Shown here: positions 9,912 through 20,745 of the stretch, piece by piece
Position numbering within the stretch: position 1 is the first letter of the stretch
Layout: each line of letters begins with the position of its first letter
Assembly (NCBI GenBank): GCA_942159475.1
Contig: OW804095.1
Coordinates: 148,542,808-148,606,807 of the forward strand
Direction: 5' to 3'
Origin: Sthenelais limicola
Taxonomy: Eukaryota > Annelida > Polychaeta > Phyllodocida > Sigalionidae
Length of the DNA: 64,000 bases
Made by a program: the position numbers and the translations under genes
Notes under the pieces: generated by a model
Database searches by the model: none
What the model was told of the DNA's origin: nothing
What the model saw: the letters and a program-made list of their open reading frames with translations, nothing else

Positions 9912-11533
9912 TCCTTGGCCTGAATCTTTGCCCGGGAAATGTGAAGTCTTTCACTGGCCTCTGCCTTGATTTGCCTGGTTCTATCAAGGTCTTCTTTCAT
10001 GGCCATCCTCCCCATCTTCACAGCCTGTATAATGCTTTGCTTCTTCTGGGTTTCATCAAGCTGTGAGAGCCACTCAGCTGTCTTGTTGCAGGAATACATG
10101 GTCTTGGACTCCACAAAACCAGTTATTGCATTATGCGCTGCTGCCATAATCATATCAGTCTTGGCAAAGACGCGCTCTCCACTGATGTTGGTTGAAGAGC
10201 AAGACTCTGCCTCAAGCTGAAGATGTTCAGATTGGTTCCAATATTCTCCATCTTGCAGTTGTGTTGAAAGTTGCCTGTCCATAACTTTCAAACAGGCCTT
10301 AAGCAAATCTTGCAGTTGTTGTTTTGATTCGCCAATGTCCATTTCTCCAGTCAAGGTATTCAAGACTTTATCTTCTTGTACACCAAACTCCTCAAACACC
10401 GATGGTGGGTTGGCCCAAGCTGACATTTTCTCATGATGCCTCTTGGTAGTACTTGTTCATCTCAAGTATACCCTTGTTTTGTCCAACAAGCCTCATCCAA
10501 GGGCCAGTCAGGATCTTCCCAATAACCCCAAGGGATCGACTTGTGACTTTCAAAACACGCAACTTCAGACTATTGCGGACACAGTGGTGGACCACATTCC
10601 TAGGGGGAAAAACACGGGTGAAGAAGTCTTGAATATGAGTGTTGTAGTGGTACGCAAGACCACTATCAAGGAAATAGATATGGAATCTATTGCAACGAAC
10701 CTGTGATATACGACTGCCTTGTTAGAATCAGCTTCAGGAACACAATCTTTCTCTTTAAGGTAGCTGACCAACTCTTCACCAATATTGAACTGAGGATCAT
10801 AAAATGCTTTAGATACACATCTTACAGCGGCCTGGGTGTTGGATTCGCTGCGAAGCACATAAGGGTACTGGTCTCCTTTCTTGTCACCTTCCACATTCCT
10901 TCGATTTTCGTACTCCTTAACAACTTTTTCACATTCCTTTGCCATGCCATCAAGGGGATGCATAGCGCAGCAAAAGCGGTTGATTTTTTTTACCTAGGCT
11001 CTCTTCAAGAATCCAATCAACAGCGTCATTAGTTCTACATCGGTCTGTCATTTTGTTGGTTATCTTAGAGCTGATGTTCCCAGGTTTGTTTGATACCTGC
11101 TCTGCTGAAGCAATGCCAGATGTGATGGAATTGGCACAGGTTTCTGCAGTACTTCCAGCCTGCTCTCTCAAACCAAGCAGATAAGTCCTGTCCTTGGTTG
11201 CAACCTCCAACTCTAGTAAGTGGCGATATTTCTTGGTGGTTCCATCATACTTGAGTGTCACATTATGTTCATTTTCCAGGGCATCATTTATCTGCTTTCT
11301 GGAGAGAGCCTTCATTTCTCCTGACATTCTGTTGACAGTCGTATAACTAGGCAGGTCTCTTTCAATATCTTGGTTAGTGACTGCCTTAGTGACAAGTTTG
11401 ATGGTTTCAGACACCTGATGCTGAGCCATTCCTTTGGACACCAGTCAATAGACAGCTTCTCTGATCTGAGGTGCGAATGTCTTCCCATCAACCCTGGTCT
11501 TAATGGGTGCAGATGAATCATCAAGCTTTTCCG
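9912..11533 (-). pseudogene. transposase-like gene, main part, with stops and frameshifts
   Basis: The minus frame starts at the SINE edge with IKTRVDGKTFAPQIREAVY, has an in-frame TGA near 11,444, then GMAQHQVSETIKLV, LKYDGTTKKYRHL and NKMTDRCRTNDAVDWILEE. After a frame change it reads CCAMHPLDGMAKECEKV, later IGKILTGPWMR, TSTTKRHHEKMSAW and ISGERVFAKTD, down to AKIQAKD at the Nimb-like tail. I recognise this as a family common in invertebrate genomes. The spaced Asp residues (DGTT, TDR) resemble a DDE-type, hAT-like catalytic core, but that is inference. The downstream piece is at 6775-7250. At least four breaks mark it as dead. Confidence 0.6.
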
Positions 11534-11739
11534 GTCCTGGGTAAGACCTTAAAGTGCCTAGTCCTGGGTGGGACCTTAAAGTGCCTTTCTGTCTCTTTTC
11601 TCTGTCTCTCTCTCCCTTCTTCTCTATCTCTGTTTCCTGGGTATGATCATAAACTGCCTCCCTCTCAGCTCTCTCACCCTTGATATAACACTTCAAAGTG
11701 TTGATAAGGGCGTAAAGCCACCAATCTCACTCACTCACT
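11533..11739 (+). mobile_element. SINE-like element, (CACT)n tail
   Basis: Same family as 4145-4321. It begins GGTCCTGGGTAAGACC, carries a doubled 5' block (TCCTGGG...ACCTTAAAGTGCCT twice), and ends in CTCACTCACTCACTT. It cuts the 5' part of the transposase-like gene, whose reading frame stops at its left edge. No clear target-site duplication was found. Confidence 0.75.
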
Positions 11740-11828
11740 TAGGTCTTCCCATCATGCATTTATTTTATATATTAGATGGAATAGAGGGACGTGTCTCAAT
11801 AAATACAACTCTGGGGGGACATTTGGGG

Positions 11829-11990
11829 TTTTCTTTTTATTGTAGTGGTGGTGTTACATGTCCTGACATGTTTCAACTTACAGTAAAGTCTTCATCAGAG
11901 GATGGGTTTGGGAGGATGGCACTACCCCTGAGGTGCAAATTAGAGCACACTCATGTTACTCCTAGTGACGTCATAAAGCTAAGTTAGCAA
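11829..11990 (-). mobile_element. Penelope-like terminus 1 with hammerhead-like core
   Basis: On the minus strand, 11,898-11,869 reads CTGATGAAG, a helix-forming block, then GAAACATG. This follows the CUGAUGA...GAAA order of hammerhead ribozymes, which are known in Penelope-like retroelements. Helix II here is imperfect (TTTAC/GTAA). The layout matches termini 2 and 3: a T-rich stretch, the core, then a block of about 100 bp. The body of the element would lie to the right, where a proline-rich minus-strand ORF is found. Confidence 0.5.
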
Positions 11991-12187
11991 TAATGGATGC
12001 AGCAATTAGTTTCGTAAATAATAATTTTTATTCTATTTTTATGGAAATTTTTACATTATATTACATTTTACATTAATTCCAGAGTGCTTAATTCAACAGA
12101 ACAATCATATGACGTGTCGGTATAGTTAAAAAAAATGTTTAAATCATACACCGTATTTATCAATATACATTGGTAGCTGTTAATGTC

Positions 12188-13010
12188 TTAATACATGCTC
12201 TTAGGTCTTCTCATATAACCTTTCTTGATCATTGCCTCGATCATGGCGTTGCCTATATCTACATCTACAGAGTCAACCAGTGTGTGTAAATTAAAAAGGA
12301 TGCTGCGCACTAAGAGGTTCTTCCTGACCTCGGTGTGTCTAATTATCTGTGATGGAAAGTATTCCGGAGCTGGGGCTGCACGGTGTGATATGAACTGTGG
12401 TTCATAGGTTTGATCCACTTCTGGCATCGGGGGGCGACTTGGGGGTGGGGGTGTCTTGAGTCGCTGTGTCGGTGTCTGTTTCTTGACTGGGGCCACACTG
12501 ATGGGGATTAACTTGTATGGTTTGAGTGGTATATCCGGCTTAGGCATGGCTGGGGTGGGGGACGGGTTAATTCTCCATCCTCTTTGTTTGGGACCGGCTC
12601 ATCCTCCGAGTCCGTATCGCTCATTGCCAAGTCCTCCGAAAGGAGGTCCAGCAATGTGGGTACTTGGGTGGGGGTCTGTTCATTGGATGGGGATGGATCG
12701 CTGTGCTTCTCTAGTGGTTGGCGCGGCGTAGGTGGCGATGGGCTAGGTTGGGGCTTCTTGGTGGGGGTGGGCGTAGTGTTTGTGAGATCGATCATATCAG
12801 TGGGTTTCACGGCACACACATTTTCCTTCTGTTGTTTGATGGTGGCTAGTCTCTTTTTAAGAATGGTATTCACAGGGTGCTCTCATCTTGGCTTTTTCTT
12901 TACAGTGGGGTCTGCCCCTTCGGCAAACTGGTCTAGTGGTAGTATGGTAGTCTTTCTTTTGACTGGTTGGGCCTTCTTGATACGTTCGCTGATTTTGGCT
13001 ATTCAGTAAG
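12188..13010 (-). pseudogene. proline-rich ORF, possibly Penelope-linked
   Basis: From about 13,010 the minus strand reads a Lys-rich start (RIKKAQPVKRK), a stop near 12,888, then KRLATIKQQKEN, a long Pro/Thr/Ser-rich stretch with an acidic patch (SDTDSEDEPV), a frame change near 12,550, and a C-terminal segment with RKNLLVRSILFNL and DSVDVDIGNAM. No known domain is recognised. It sits between terminus 1 and the next SINE, in the same relative place as the zinc-finger ORF of the Penelope-like element at 20,171-22,043. Both end in a short Leu-rich segment after a disordered stretch, so they may be related. Confidence 0.4.
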
Positions 13011-13117
13011 GATAAACCAATGTGAGCAAACATTAAAGTGGCAAAATACACAGGCAATCTCTAAGCCACTATTATTAACATAATAATGTTATTACATTTT
13101 ACAGTCATAACACACAA

Positions 13118-13322
13118 TGGTCCTGGGTAAGACCTTAAAGTGCCTTTCTGTCTCTTTTCTCTGTCTCTCTCTCCCTTCTTCTCTATCTCTATTTCCTGGG
13201 TATGATCATAAACTGCCTCCCTCTCAGCTCTCCCGCCCTTGATATAACACTTCAAACTGTTGATAAGGGCGTAAAGCAACCAATCTCACTCACTCACTCA
13301 CTCACTCACTCACTCACTCACT
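13118..13322 (+). mobile_element. SINE-like element with perfect 12-bp target-site duplication
   Basis: This copy of the (CACT)n-tailed family is flanked by CATAACACACAA at 13,106-13,117 and 13,323-13,334. It has inserted into the last codons of the PHD-like ORF: its tail supplies a new stop after ...FVCYE, while the other side still encodes the lost end (YDCKM then a stop). This shows the original sequence of the target exactly. Confidence 0.9.
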
Positions 13323-13857
13323 CATAACACACAAATTTACGTCTTTTCAAGTTGCCACAGACAAAGGCACAGGTTTCATGCCACCATCTTTCGCACGGCC
13401 CACAAAAGACCCACTCATCGTTGATGAGTGGGTCTTCAGGGTCCCCATATCCATAGCTACATAGGGTGCAAAGATCAAGGGTGTTAGATTGTAGTTCAGC
13501 GAATTTTTGCCTCTTTCTTGCTGGCTGGTTTTCTTGCTGCTGCATTTTTTTTGCAATATTTGTAGTTTTCTTAGGAGCATTCCTTTTGTTCTTGCCGTCC
13601 AGTTTCTTCGTTACAAACTGTACAGTGTCATCACTTGTCAGCTCATAAGAAGGAGGTTTTTCTTGTCTGTGCTTTGGTGGGCAGTGTTCTTTGTGGGGAA
13701 CTGGCATTAAATCATGGAAACTCAGAGTAGATGACGGTACAGCAGCATGGACTGGTGTTACAGTTGATGACAGTGCTGCAGCACTGAGTGGTGTTACAGT
13801 CGATGATGGTACAGCGGCATGGAGTGGTGTTAAAGTCGATGAAATAAACAGGAAATT
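13323..13857 (-). pseudogene. C-terminal fragment of a probable pogo/Tigger-like transposase (PHD-like finger)
   Basis: The minus frame opens after a TAA near 13,858. It encodes three copies of a ~13-residue repeat (SSTVTPLHAAVP type), then SFHDLMPVP, a Lys/Arg-rich stretch, and a Cys-His cluster: CTLC, then FCGPC, WWHETC and CYDC, the last pair restored on the far side of the SINE at about 13,092-13,105. A C-terminal CxxC...WxHxxC finger after an SFHDLxPxP stretch is a feature I associate with invertebrate pogo/Tigger-type transposases. A different PHD-bearing transposon protein is possible. The catalytic domain is absent from the window. Confidence 0.5.
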
Positions 13858-14395
13858 AGATTAGTTAGGAGACTAGTTTCTAAAATATGGTTTTGCCAAT
13901 ACCATTAAAAATCTCCATATTCACAATCAACACCTTAAACATAACATAACATATATCTATTGGTTGCTTCATAACATTCAGTGAACTTCAGTGAACAAGA
14001 ACTTTCTTGATTGATCAGTCTGGGCATGGAGTTTAAATTGACTATTTCAGCTATTGCTAATGATAGTAAGAATATCTTGTAACGTGTAGGAGTATCATTA
14101 ACATAAACATTAACATAAACTAGAATTTTGACATCTTCAATGTAATGTTCCTTACCACATATGGCCAGATGAAATCTGTTTAGTCTGAAAAGTAGAAATT
14201 GATAATGTAAGAAATCACCTAGAAAAAGCGCCTATATTTTCAGCTGTTGAAACATTTCAATTAACTGTAAAACAAAATCTGTTGAATCAGTCAGCAACTC
14301 AGCATATATATACTAGAAATATAAAGATGTTGGTTGTGGGAACTGCTAACCGTGAGGAAGGGTGAATTGTTGATCGTTGAGTGGGTGAAAATAAA
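13858..14395. other. non-coding stretch
   Basis: AT-rich, no ORF with a recognisable motif. Nothing else is seen. Confidence 0.5.
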
Positions 14396-14600
14396 GACTT
14401 CTGGGGAGGAATCTGTATTTACACTTTTTTTATTTTTCCAGACTTATAACAAATTGCCAACGTTTCAGTACTCTCGTACCTTTGTCAGGGCTTAAGTCCA
14501 AGTGACTAGTCTCTGGTACAGACAGCTTTATATACTAGTCTAGTGCATGATGGGATACTAGGTTAGGTAAAGTCAGCAGTGCAATGTTACAAATAGTTGT
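14396..14600 (-). mobile_element. Penelope-like terminus 2 with hammerhead-like core
   Basis: On the minus strand, 14,488-14,461 reads CTGACAAAGGTACGAGAGTA, then CTGAAACG. The helix II arms GGTAC/GTAC pair, but the core has CTGACAA where active hammerheads have CUGANGA, so it is probably inactive. The flanking TTGCCAACGTTTC on the plus strand parallels GAGCCAACGTTTC in terminus 3. No coding body was found to its right. Confidence 0.5.
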
Positions 14601-15007
14601 AGTACAAATTGTTAGGCTTCATGTCCCAGCAATAGTTTCGCATTAAATTTTTACAATACATTTTTACCACTTTTTCTTTTTTGTATATCTTTGGTTTTCA
14701 AATCACATCAAATAGATTTAATGTGTGGCAGGCCATGAAATATAAAGGTACAACATACAGTGTAAAAGAAATGTTGAATTTTAATATAAACTAAGAAGCA
14801 GACATAATTTCACACCAGAAAAGGAAATAAAACTAAAACTTCAATTAATAACGATATCTAACCTGTGAAATTATTGTCGACTATATCATTTATGACATGT
14901 TATGCTGTAACTTTTTGACAGATCACATACAAATGTATTGATGGATTTGCTAGTCTAAAGTGGTCTACTTTATGGACTCAAATTGCCAAAAGATAAAACT
15001 AGGTCCT
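14601..15007. other. non-coding stretch
   Basis: AT-rich. It may be decayed body of the Penelope-like copy to its left, but no protein motif remains. Confidence 0.4.
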
Positions 15008-15191
15008 GGTCCTGGGTAAGACCTTAAAGTGCCTTTCTGTCTCTTTTCTCTTTCTCTCTCTTCCTTCTTCTCTATCTCTATTTCCTGGGTATGATCATAA
15101 ACTGCCTCCCTCTCAGCTCGCCCGCCCTTGATATAACACTTCAAAGTGTTGATAAGGGCGTAAAGCAAACAATCTCACTCACTCACTCACT
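15008..15191 (+). mobile_element. SINE-like element, (CACT)n tail
   Basis: It starts TCCTGGGTAAGACC and ends in (CACT)n, same family as 4145-4321. A shorter copy follows directly at 15,207. Confidence 0.8.
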
Positions 15192-15206
15192 CACATCAGG
15201 TACCTG

Positions 15207-15288
15207 TGGTCCTGGGTATGACCATAAAGTGCCTTTCTGTCTCTTTTCTCTGTCTCTCTCCCCCTTCTCTATCGTCATCTCACTCACT
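15207..15288 (+). mobile_element. internally deleted SINE copy with 15-bp target-site duplication
   Basis: Only about 82 bp: the 5' block, the CT-rich stretch and the (CACT)n tail, with the middle missing. It is flanked by CACATCAGGTACCTG at 15,192-15,206 and 15,289-15,303. The first duplication directly follows the tail of the previous SINE. Confidence 0.85.
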
Positions 15289-15303
15289 CACATCAGGTAC
15301 CTG

Positions 15304-15718
15304 CAGTGTTTTCTGTGAGGGTTGCAGTCTCTAGAGTATCACTTCTCATAGGTGGTCCACACTGCCAGGCAGTCAATTGTGTGGCATGGATGGTGTTCTT
15401 ACCATCTAGACTTGCATCTAAATGTCTATGTTGTCTGTTGAAAAGTGAATAAATTCCCCAGAAACTAGATTCTCAGGAACAATTGCCCCATTATCAGGAT
15501 CAAGGGAATGTTGGGTAGATTCAGCTAAGGCAGTGTCTTATTGCAGGATATATGTGTAACTAATTGTATATGCCTAGCATTATGGAACAGCTGCACAAGG
15601 GTTTTAGATCGTATTGAGTGGATTCAGTTTAGTTTACTATCTCTTGAATTTAAATGAAGGAGCAAATATTGTAATTTCTTTATGATCACATAGAGTAAGG
15701 AGTTCATTGGTATGATTT
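15304..15718. other. non-coding stretch
   Basis: No gene or recognisable repeat seen. Confidence 0.5.
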
Positions 15719-16294
15719 GAGTTTCGCCGGGAAAAGCTCACACTGCAATACACTATACATGTCAGAGCTAACCCCAAAAATCCAGCCCACAAACTCATAT
15801 TTGACAACAAGAACACTGTGTATCGGGAGAAGCCAAATGCCATCAAGCCAATGGCAGTGACAGCAAGGACTTTATTCCGAGAAGCTGGTGTACCAATGAA
15901 AAGAGTAATGACTGAAAAACCACCAGACTCCACCATGGGAGCAAAAATTACCCCTGGTTATCCTGGACCTTGACACAAACAAGAAAACTGAGACTCCTGT
16001 GCATGTATTTGAAAAACAATACAGTGAAATCAGGACACAGTTTGAGAGCCATACAGCCATTTTCACTGATGGTTCCAAAGATGGTAGTCGTGTTGGATTT
16101 GCCATGCATACACCATTTGGGAACTTGAAGAAGGCTCTCCACAAGGAAAGCAGCATCTACACTGCTGAACGCAAAGCACTACTTCAGGCACTTTAATGGG
16201 TACAGGTCTCATGGTTGAAGAAATTCATCATATTCTCAGACTCTCACCCATGTCTAGAAGCTGTTACCAACCTTTATCCTAAGAACCCAATCAT
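15719..16294 (+). mobile_element. Nimb-like element, copy 2, 5' part
   Basis: Almost identical to 8588-9140 of copy 1: linker after the RT and the first half of RNase H (FTDGSKDGSRVG at about 16,070). It starts abruptly at GAGTTTCGCCGGG (5' truncation) and stops at AACCCAATCAT. The element resumes at 26,493 with AATCATACAAGC. The AATCAT at 16,289-16,294 and 26,493-26,498 is the target-site duplication of the inserted element D. A premature stop lies near 16,194. Confidence 0.9.
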
Positions 16295-17904
16295 TATTAT
16301 TATTATTATTATTATTATACAACTTTTATTCAGTAAACATATACATAATATGAAATAAAGAATAGGACTATTGTTCCCTCTCCACTGGAGTTCTACTAGG
16401 TAGCCCTTTAACAAAAGATTTGAATACCGGTACATAAAGAAGAATGCTGTAAAATGTGGTACATAAATGAACTAAACTTGATTTGTTGAGTTTATCAGAC
16501 GATGAAATTAAATTAGATTTACTGCCCAATTGTCAATGATTTATTAATTTGTTAAGTCCGGTGTTTCAGTCCGTATTGGGCTTTTATAGTTCGATGTTTT
16601 ATACTTTTCTTTATCTTCAGTGATGTTTGTTGTTTCTTGATCTTCTTCTTTTGGTATTTGAAGTGCTGATACTTGAATAACTTAAAATATCACCCCATAT
16701 TTATATTATGGGGCTAAAATAGGGAATAAATTAATAATTTACAATATACATGACTAACATTTCTAGCCCTGTACTGGGAAAAAAATGCGAGACTTTGTAA
16801 GAGTAATTGCTAGTTCACAATGCGCTAGTGTAAATAATGTATAATGAGACAGTTTCGTAGCGTGTAATTCCCACCTGTACTGGTAGTGATTGAATTACGA
16901 GACAATCTTGCAAATATGGTTGCATAATTGAATAAATTGCATAATTGAATAAATTCTTAACAATAGTGAAATCCCTCGTCCCCACATCCCACCCTACAGT
17001 AGTTGATACCGTTATATTGGCTTTAATCGTGGAAACTTACACGCCCACTCCCCCCTAACCATTTTCCCTATTTCAATACCTGATTTGTCTACTGGTATCC
17101 TGTTATTTCAACCGTATAATAATATTATTGTACCTTTTTCTCTTATATCACATTTGTTACATTTTCTTTTTGTGAGGAGTTGACAACCTCCTTCTTTAAA
17201 TATTGGTCACATTCCTGGGGGTAGCCATTTTTTAACCAATTCCGGAACGCTTCCCTTGTTTTATTTGTCTAGCATCTTGTGTTAAATCATTCCAAAGTGT
17301 AGGCATTTTGTAAATATAAGATTTTTTTTTTAAATTTTCATTATTGGGTTTTGGGACTTTCAGTTTTTTCCCCATGTTTAACCCTCTTAAGTTAATTTTT
17401 CTATCGTCAATATTTTCAGGAGCCAAAGAACGTCTAAAAGCTAACTCGAGGATATGTCCTTGTCTCCTGGTAGAGAGTGAGGGCATATTTGTGGTTTTGT
17501 GAATATTTTTAGAACTTGTAAATTTCGGTAATTTCAGTGCTATTTTTAACGCAGAGTTTTCTAATATTTTAAAAATATTTTTTCGGGGTGGTTTGGTAAA
17601 ATATATCCCTGTAATCTATATGGGGAAGTATTGTGGTTTTAAATATTAATAATAATGCTTTTGTATCACAGATCCCATATAGTTTCAACATAGATTTGAG
17701 TTTCATTCTGATGGCATGCATTTTTTTCTCCATGAACGTTTTGAAATTTAACTTTCTGTCTATCTCTACTCACAGGAATTTATAATACTCTACCACATCT
17801 AAATCAGTTTGACCAATGTTATAATTGCATACATCTATTTTTTCTGGCCTCAAACAAATTGACATTGATTTGCATTTCTTGGTGTTGAGCGATATCTTGT
17901 TGAT
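16295..17904 (-). mobile_element. CR1/L2-like element D, 3' part
   Basis: On the minus strand from 17,904: KISLNTKKCKSMSI, then VVEYYKFL, a stop, VEIDRKLNFKTFMEKKM and, at 17,486-17,232, a C-terminal block with KINLRGLNMGKK and MPTLWNDL. A 3' UTR of about 900 bp follows, ending in a (AAT)n tail that reads (ATT)n at 16,295-16,318. It continues the RT broken at 24,900. The 6-bp GTTGAT at 17,899-17,904 is repeated at 24,900-24,905. Confidence 0.85.
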
Positions 17905-18020
17905 ATATATAAATAATTTTATTTCATACTGTACATTTACATTTCAATGTCAATTAGATTTACATTAGTACATTAATAATAAGAAATAGGATGGTCCTTT
18001 CAGAATCTGTATTAGATCTT

Positions 18021-18191
18021 GTTCTTAAAGTGCCTTTCTGTCTCTTTTTCCTGTCTCTCTCTCCCTTCTTCTCTATCTCTATTTCCTGGGTATGATCATA
18101 AACTGCCTCCCTCTCAGCTCTCCCGCCCTTGATATAACACTACAAAGTGTTGATAAGGGCGTAAAGCAACCAATCTCACTCACTCACTCAC
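18021..18191 (+). mobile_element. SINE-like element, (CACT)n tail, 5'-truncated
   Basis: It starts near CTTAAAGTGCCTTTCTGTC and ends in CTCACTCACTCACT. It lies in the 3' UTR of element E in opposite orientation. Confidence 0.75.
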
Positions 18192-18581
18192 TTCCCAGGT
18201 ACCCTTATTGACTAACAAAATCAAATTTATTCTTAATTTTAACATGCTGCATTTTTATAATTACAATTTAACATAGTAATCAAGTTTTAGTTTTGAAATA
18301 AATATTGACAAAAATATTGCCTAGCTATCTTTTGTAGACAGTTATGATCATTAACATCCTGTACTAGATGATATAAAAAATTTCTACTGATAATTTTAAG
18401 TGTTGATATAGATTTTATGTACATAAAAATCTTTTATTTAGTAATGTATAACAATTTTACATTAGTACAATATTGAGAACTTGTTACACTCTTAATATTG
18501 TCGTATTTAAGCACTTCTTTCTCTGTTTGATAATTCAGTGTTACATATCATTTTGATACAAAAAATAAACTACTCTGGATG

Positions 18582-18759
18582 GTGAGTGAGTGAGTGAGAT
18601 TGGTTGCTTTACACCCTTATCAACACTTTGAAGTGTTATATCAAGGGCGGGAGAGCTGAGAGGGAGGCAGTTTATGATCATACCCAGGAAATAGAGATAG
18701 AGAAGAAGGGAGAGAGAGACAGAGAAAAGAGACAGAAAGGCCCTTTAAGGTCTCACCAG
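18582..18759 (-). mobile_element. SINE-like element, reverse orientation
   Basis: GTGAGTGAGTGAGTGAGATT at the left and AAAGGCCCTTTAAGGTCTCA at the right: a nearly complete minus-strand copy of the (CACT)n-tailed family, in the 3' UTR of element E. Confidence 0.8.
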
Positions 18760-18826
18760 GAGTTTTCTGAGCATAAATCGGGATGGTAGTTGTGTTTAAG
18801 AAACAATTTAAACTCCTTAATTTCCT

Positions 18827-20170
18827 CTATATTTTGCTGCTTTCATTCCATAGTTGAGGAACTGTACAAATAAAGGACCTTTTAATCATCTCTGTTTTTG
18901 GAGTTATTGTCTTCCATTTCTTACCTCCATTTAAAAATCTCAAATTTATTTCACGTTTGTCTAAATATTTCTCATCTTTTGACATTTTAAAACCCCACTC
19001 CAAGAGATGAGAATTCCTTCTATCTACCATTTTTGGTAAATTAAGATTTTGATGAGCTTGGTCTGTATTGATTCTTCTCCCCCATCCTAAGATCAGTCTT
19101 ATAGCTGAATTTTGAATTGTTTGTATTTTCTTCAAATTTGACCATGTACTGGCATTATATAACATGTCTCCAAATTCCAAAAGAGGCCTTATAGCAACCT
19201 TATATATGGTTAATAATGTATTGTTATTGGTTGAATGTCTAGCAAAAGTTAATTTATTATCTATTGTCACTCCAAGATATTTTTATGTATCTGTATAATC
19301 TAAATCAGATTTCCCAACTGACATTTTTTTCTTCATCTGATCTTCTACTTTTTTCTTTCTGCTTATCTCCATTACTTTACTCTTTTTAATATTCAGAGAT
19401 ATAATATTTTCTCTACACCATACATCAAGCTTATTTAAGTCTTCTTGCATTTCCATTTTTACAATATTTCTATCTGGACCTGAATGATATATCACAGTGT
19501 CATCGGCAAAAAGAATCATATTTGACTTGTCTATCCATTTATGGATATCATTCATATAAATCTGGAATAATAAAGGTCCCAGAGCAGTTCCCTGAGGGAC
19601 CCCACATACCACTCTTTTCTCCTCTGAACAAATAATTGTTTATTGAGACTGCTTGATCTCTTTCATGACGATAATCTTCAAACCACCCTATTGAATTTTG
19701 ACTTACTCCAACAACCGACAACTTGTGAATCAATCTGTCATGATCCACAGTGTCAAATGCCTTCTTTAGATCCAAAAATGTAAGAACTGTATCATGGTTT
19801 GCATTTAAATTTGTATATAAGTCATTAAATAGAGTAAAATGTGCATCATTCAATGACAATCCCTTTCTGAATCCAAATTGGTTTGGAAATAAAATTTTAT
19901 GTTCTTCCAAATAACTATATAATTGTCTTTGAATGCATTTTTCTAATATTTTTCCTGGTAAGGTTATCACCGAAATAGGTCTATAATTACTCTAATGGGC
20001 TCTAATTTTGATCCATCTTTATGTAAAGGTGTGATCAAGGCCTTTTTAAAGAATTTTGGTACCTTACAGGATGTTATTGACAGATTAAATAGGTAAGTCA
20101 TTTGTCTTACTAATGTTAATAGAATTGATGGAGTTATTTTCTACCAACTGCTGATGAACTATACCTTTAG
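18827..20170 (-). pseudogene. element E ORF2, second part: reverse transcriptase and C-terminus
   Basis: After the Penelope-like insertion the minus frames read YLFNLSIT and KKALITPLHKDG, then ITLPGKILEKC, QFGFRKG, FLDLKKAFDTVDHDRL (RT motif A), CGVPQGTALGPLLF, LFADDTVIYH (catalytic YxDD-type block) and a C-terminal block with LEFGDMLYNAST and REINLRFLNGGKK. The ORF is broken at about 19,275, 19,600 and 19,970. The C-terminal block matches that of element D, so the two are related families. Confidence 0.8.
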
Positions 20171-20218
20171 TTTGACAAGTAGACTTCGGAGTATGGAAAA
20201 TGAATAAACCTTAGAGTT

Positions 20219-20400
20219 GTTTTTCTGACTTTCTTTTTTATTTGTCTAAGAGCCAACGTTTCGACTAACCCAGTTAGTCTTCATCAGGGCAGACAAAAAG
20301 AAGAAGTCTGTTTTTCTGACTTTCTTTTTTATTTGTCTAAGAGCCAACGTTTCGACTAACCCAGTTAGTCTTCATTAGGGCAGACAAAAAGAAGAAGTGG
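20219..20400 (-). repeat. 91-bp tandem pair with hammerhead-like cores
   Basis: Two near-identical 91-bp units. The right-hand bounds of the cores are 20,287 and about 20,378. Read on the minus strand, the first core is CTGATGAA, a perfect 7-bp helix GACTAAC/GTTAGTC with loop TGG, then GAAACG. The second has CTAATGAA and is probably dead. One extra A lies between CTGATGA and helix II. I could not define helices I and III, so activity is uncertain. Hammerheads are known in Penelope-like elements. Confidence 0.6.
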
Positions 20401-20745
20401 AGTATAGCAGTGTAGCGCAGCTATTTATACTCCCTGGTGATGCATCATGGGAAATGTTTAACAGAGTTAGGCAAATGAGTAATGAGTAAGTTTAGTATTT
20501 TGTGCCAGTTATATTCTGGAGGTAGTTTAGTACTTAGTCCGTTTCTGTTGCAGATCGAGTTGAATGATAATTAAAAGAGTTCATTTTAGCCCTATATTAT
20601 TTTTTTAAAAATATGTATTTAGGCCTGGAATATGAGGTTAATCCGAGTGTGGAAATATACAAATCTGAGTCAATAAAATGGGTATATCACCCGACATGTA
20701 ACATGGTAATGAAACAATAGGATAGCTTATCTGTTGTTGGTTAAT

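Noticed and set aside
13261..13325. regular CACT repeats as a CRISPR-like array
   Set aside because: Simple 4-bp tail of a SINE in a eukaryotic sequence, without spacers.
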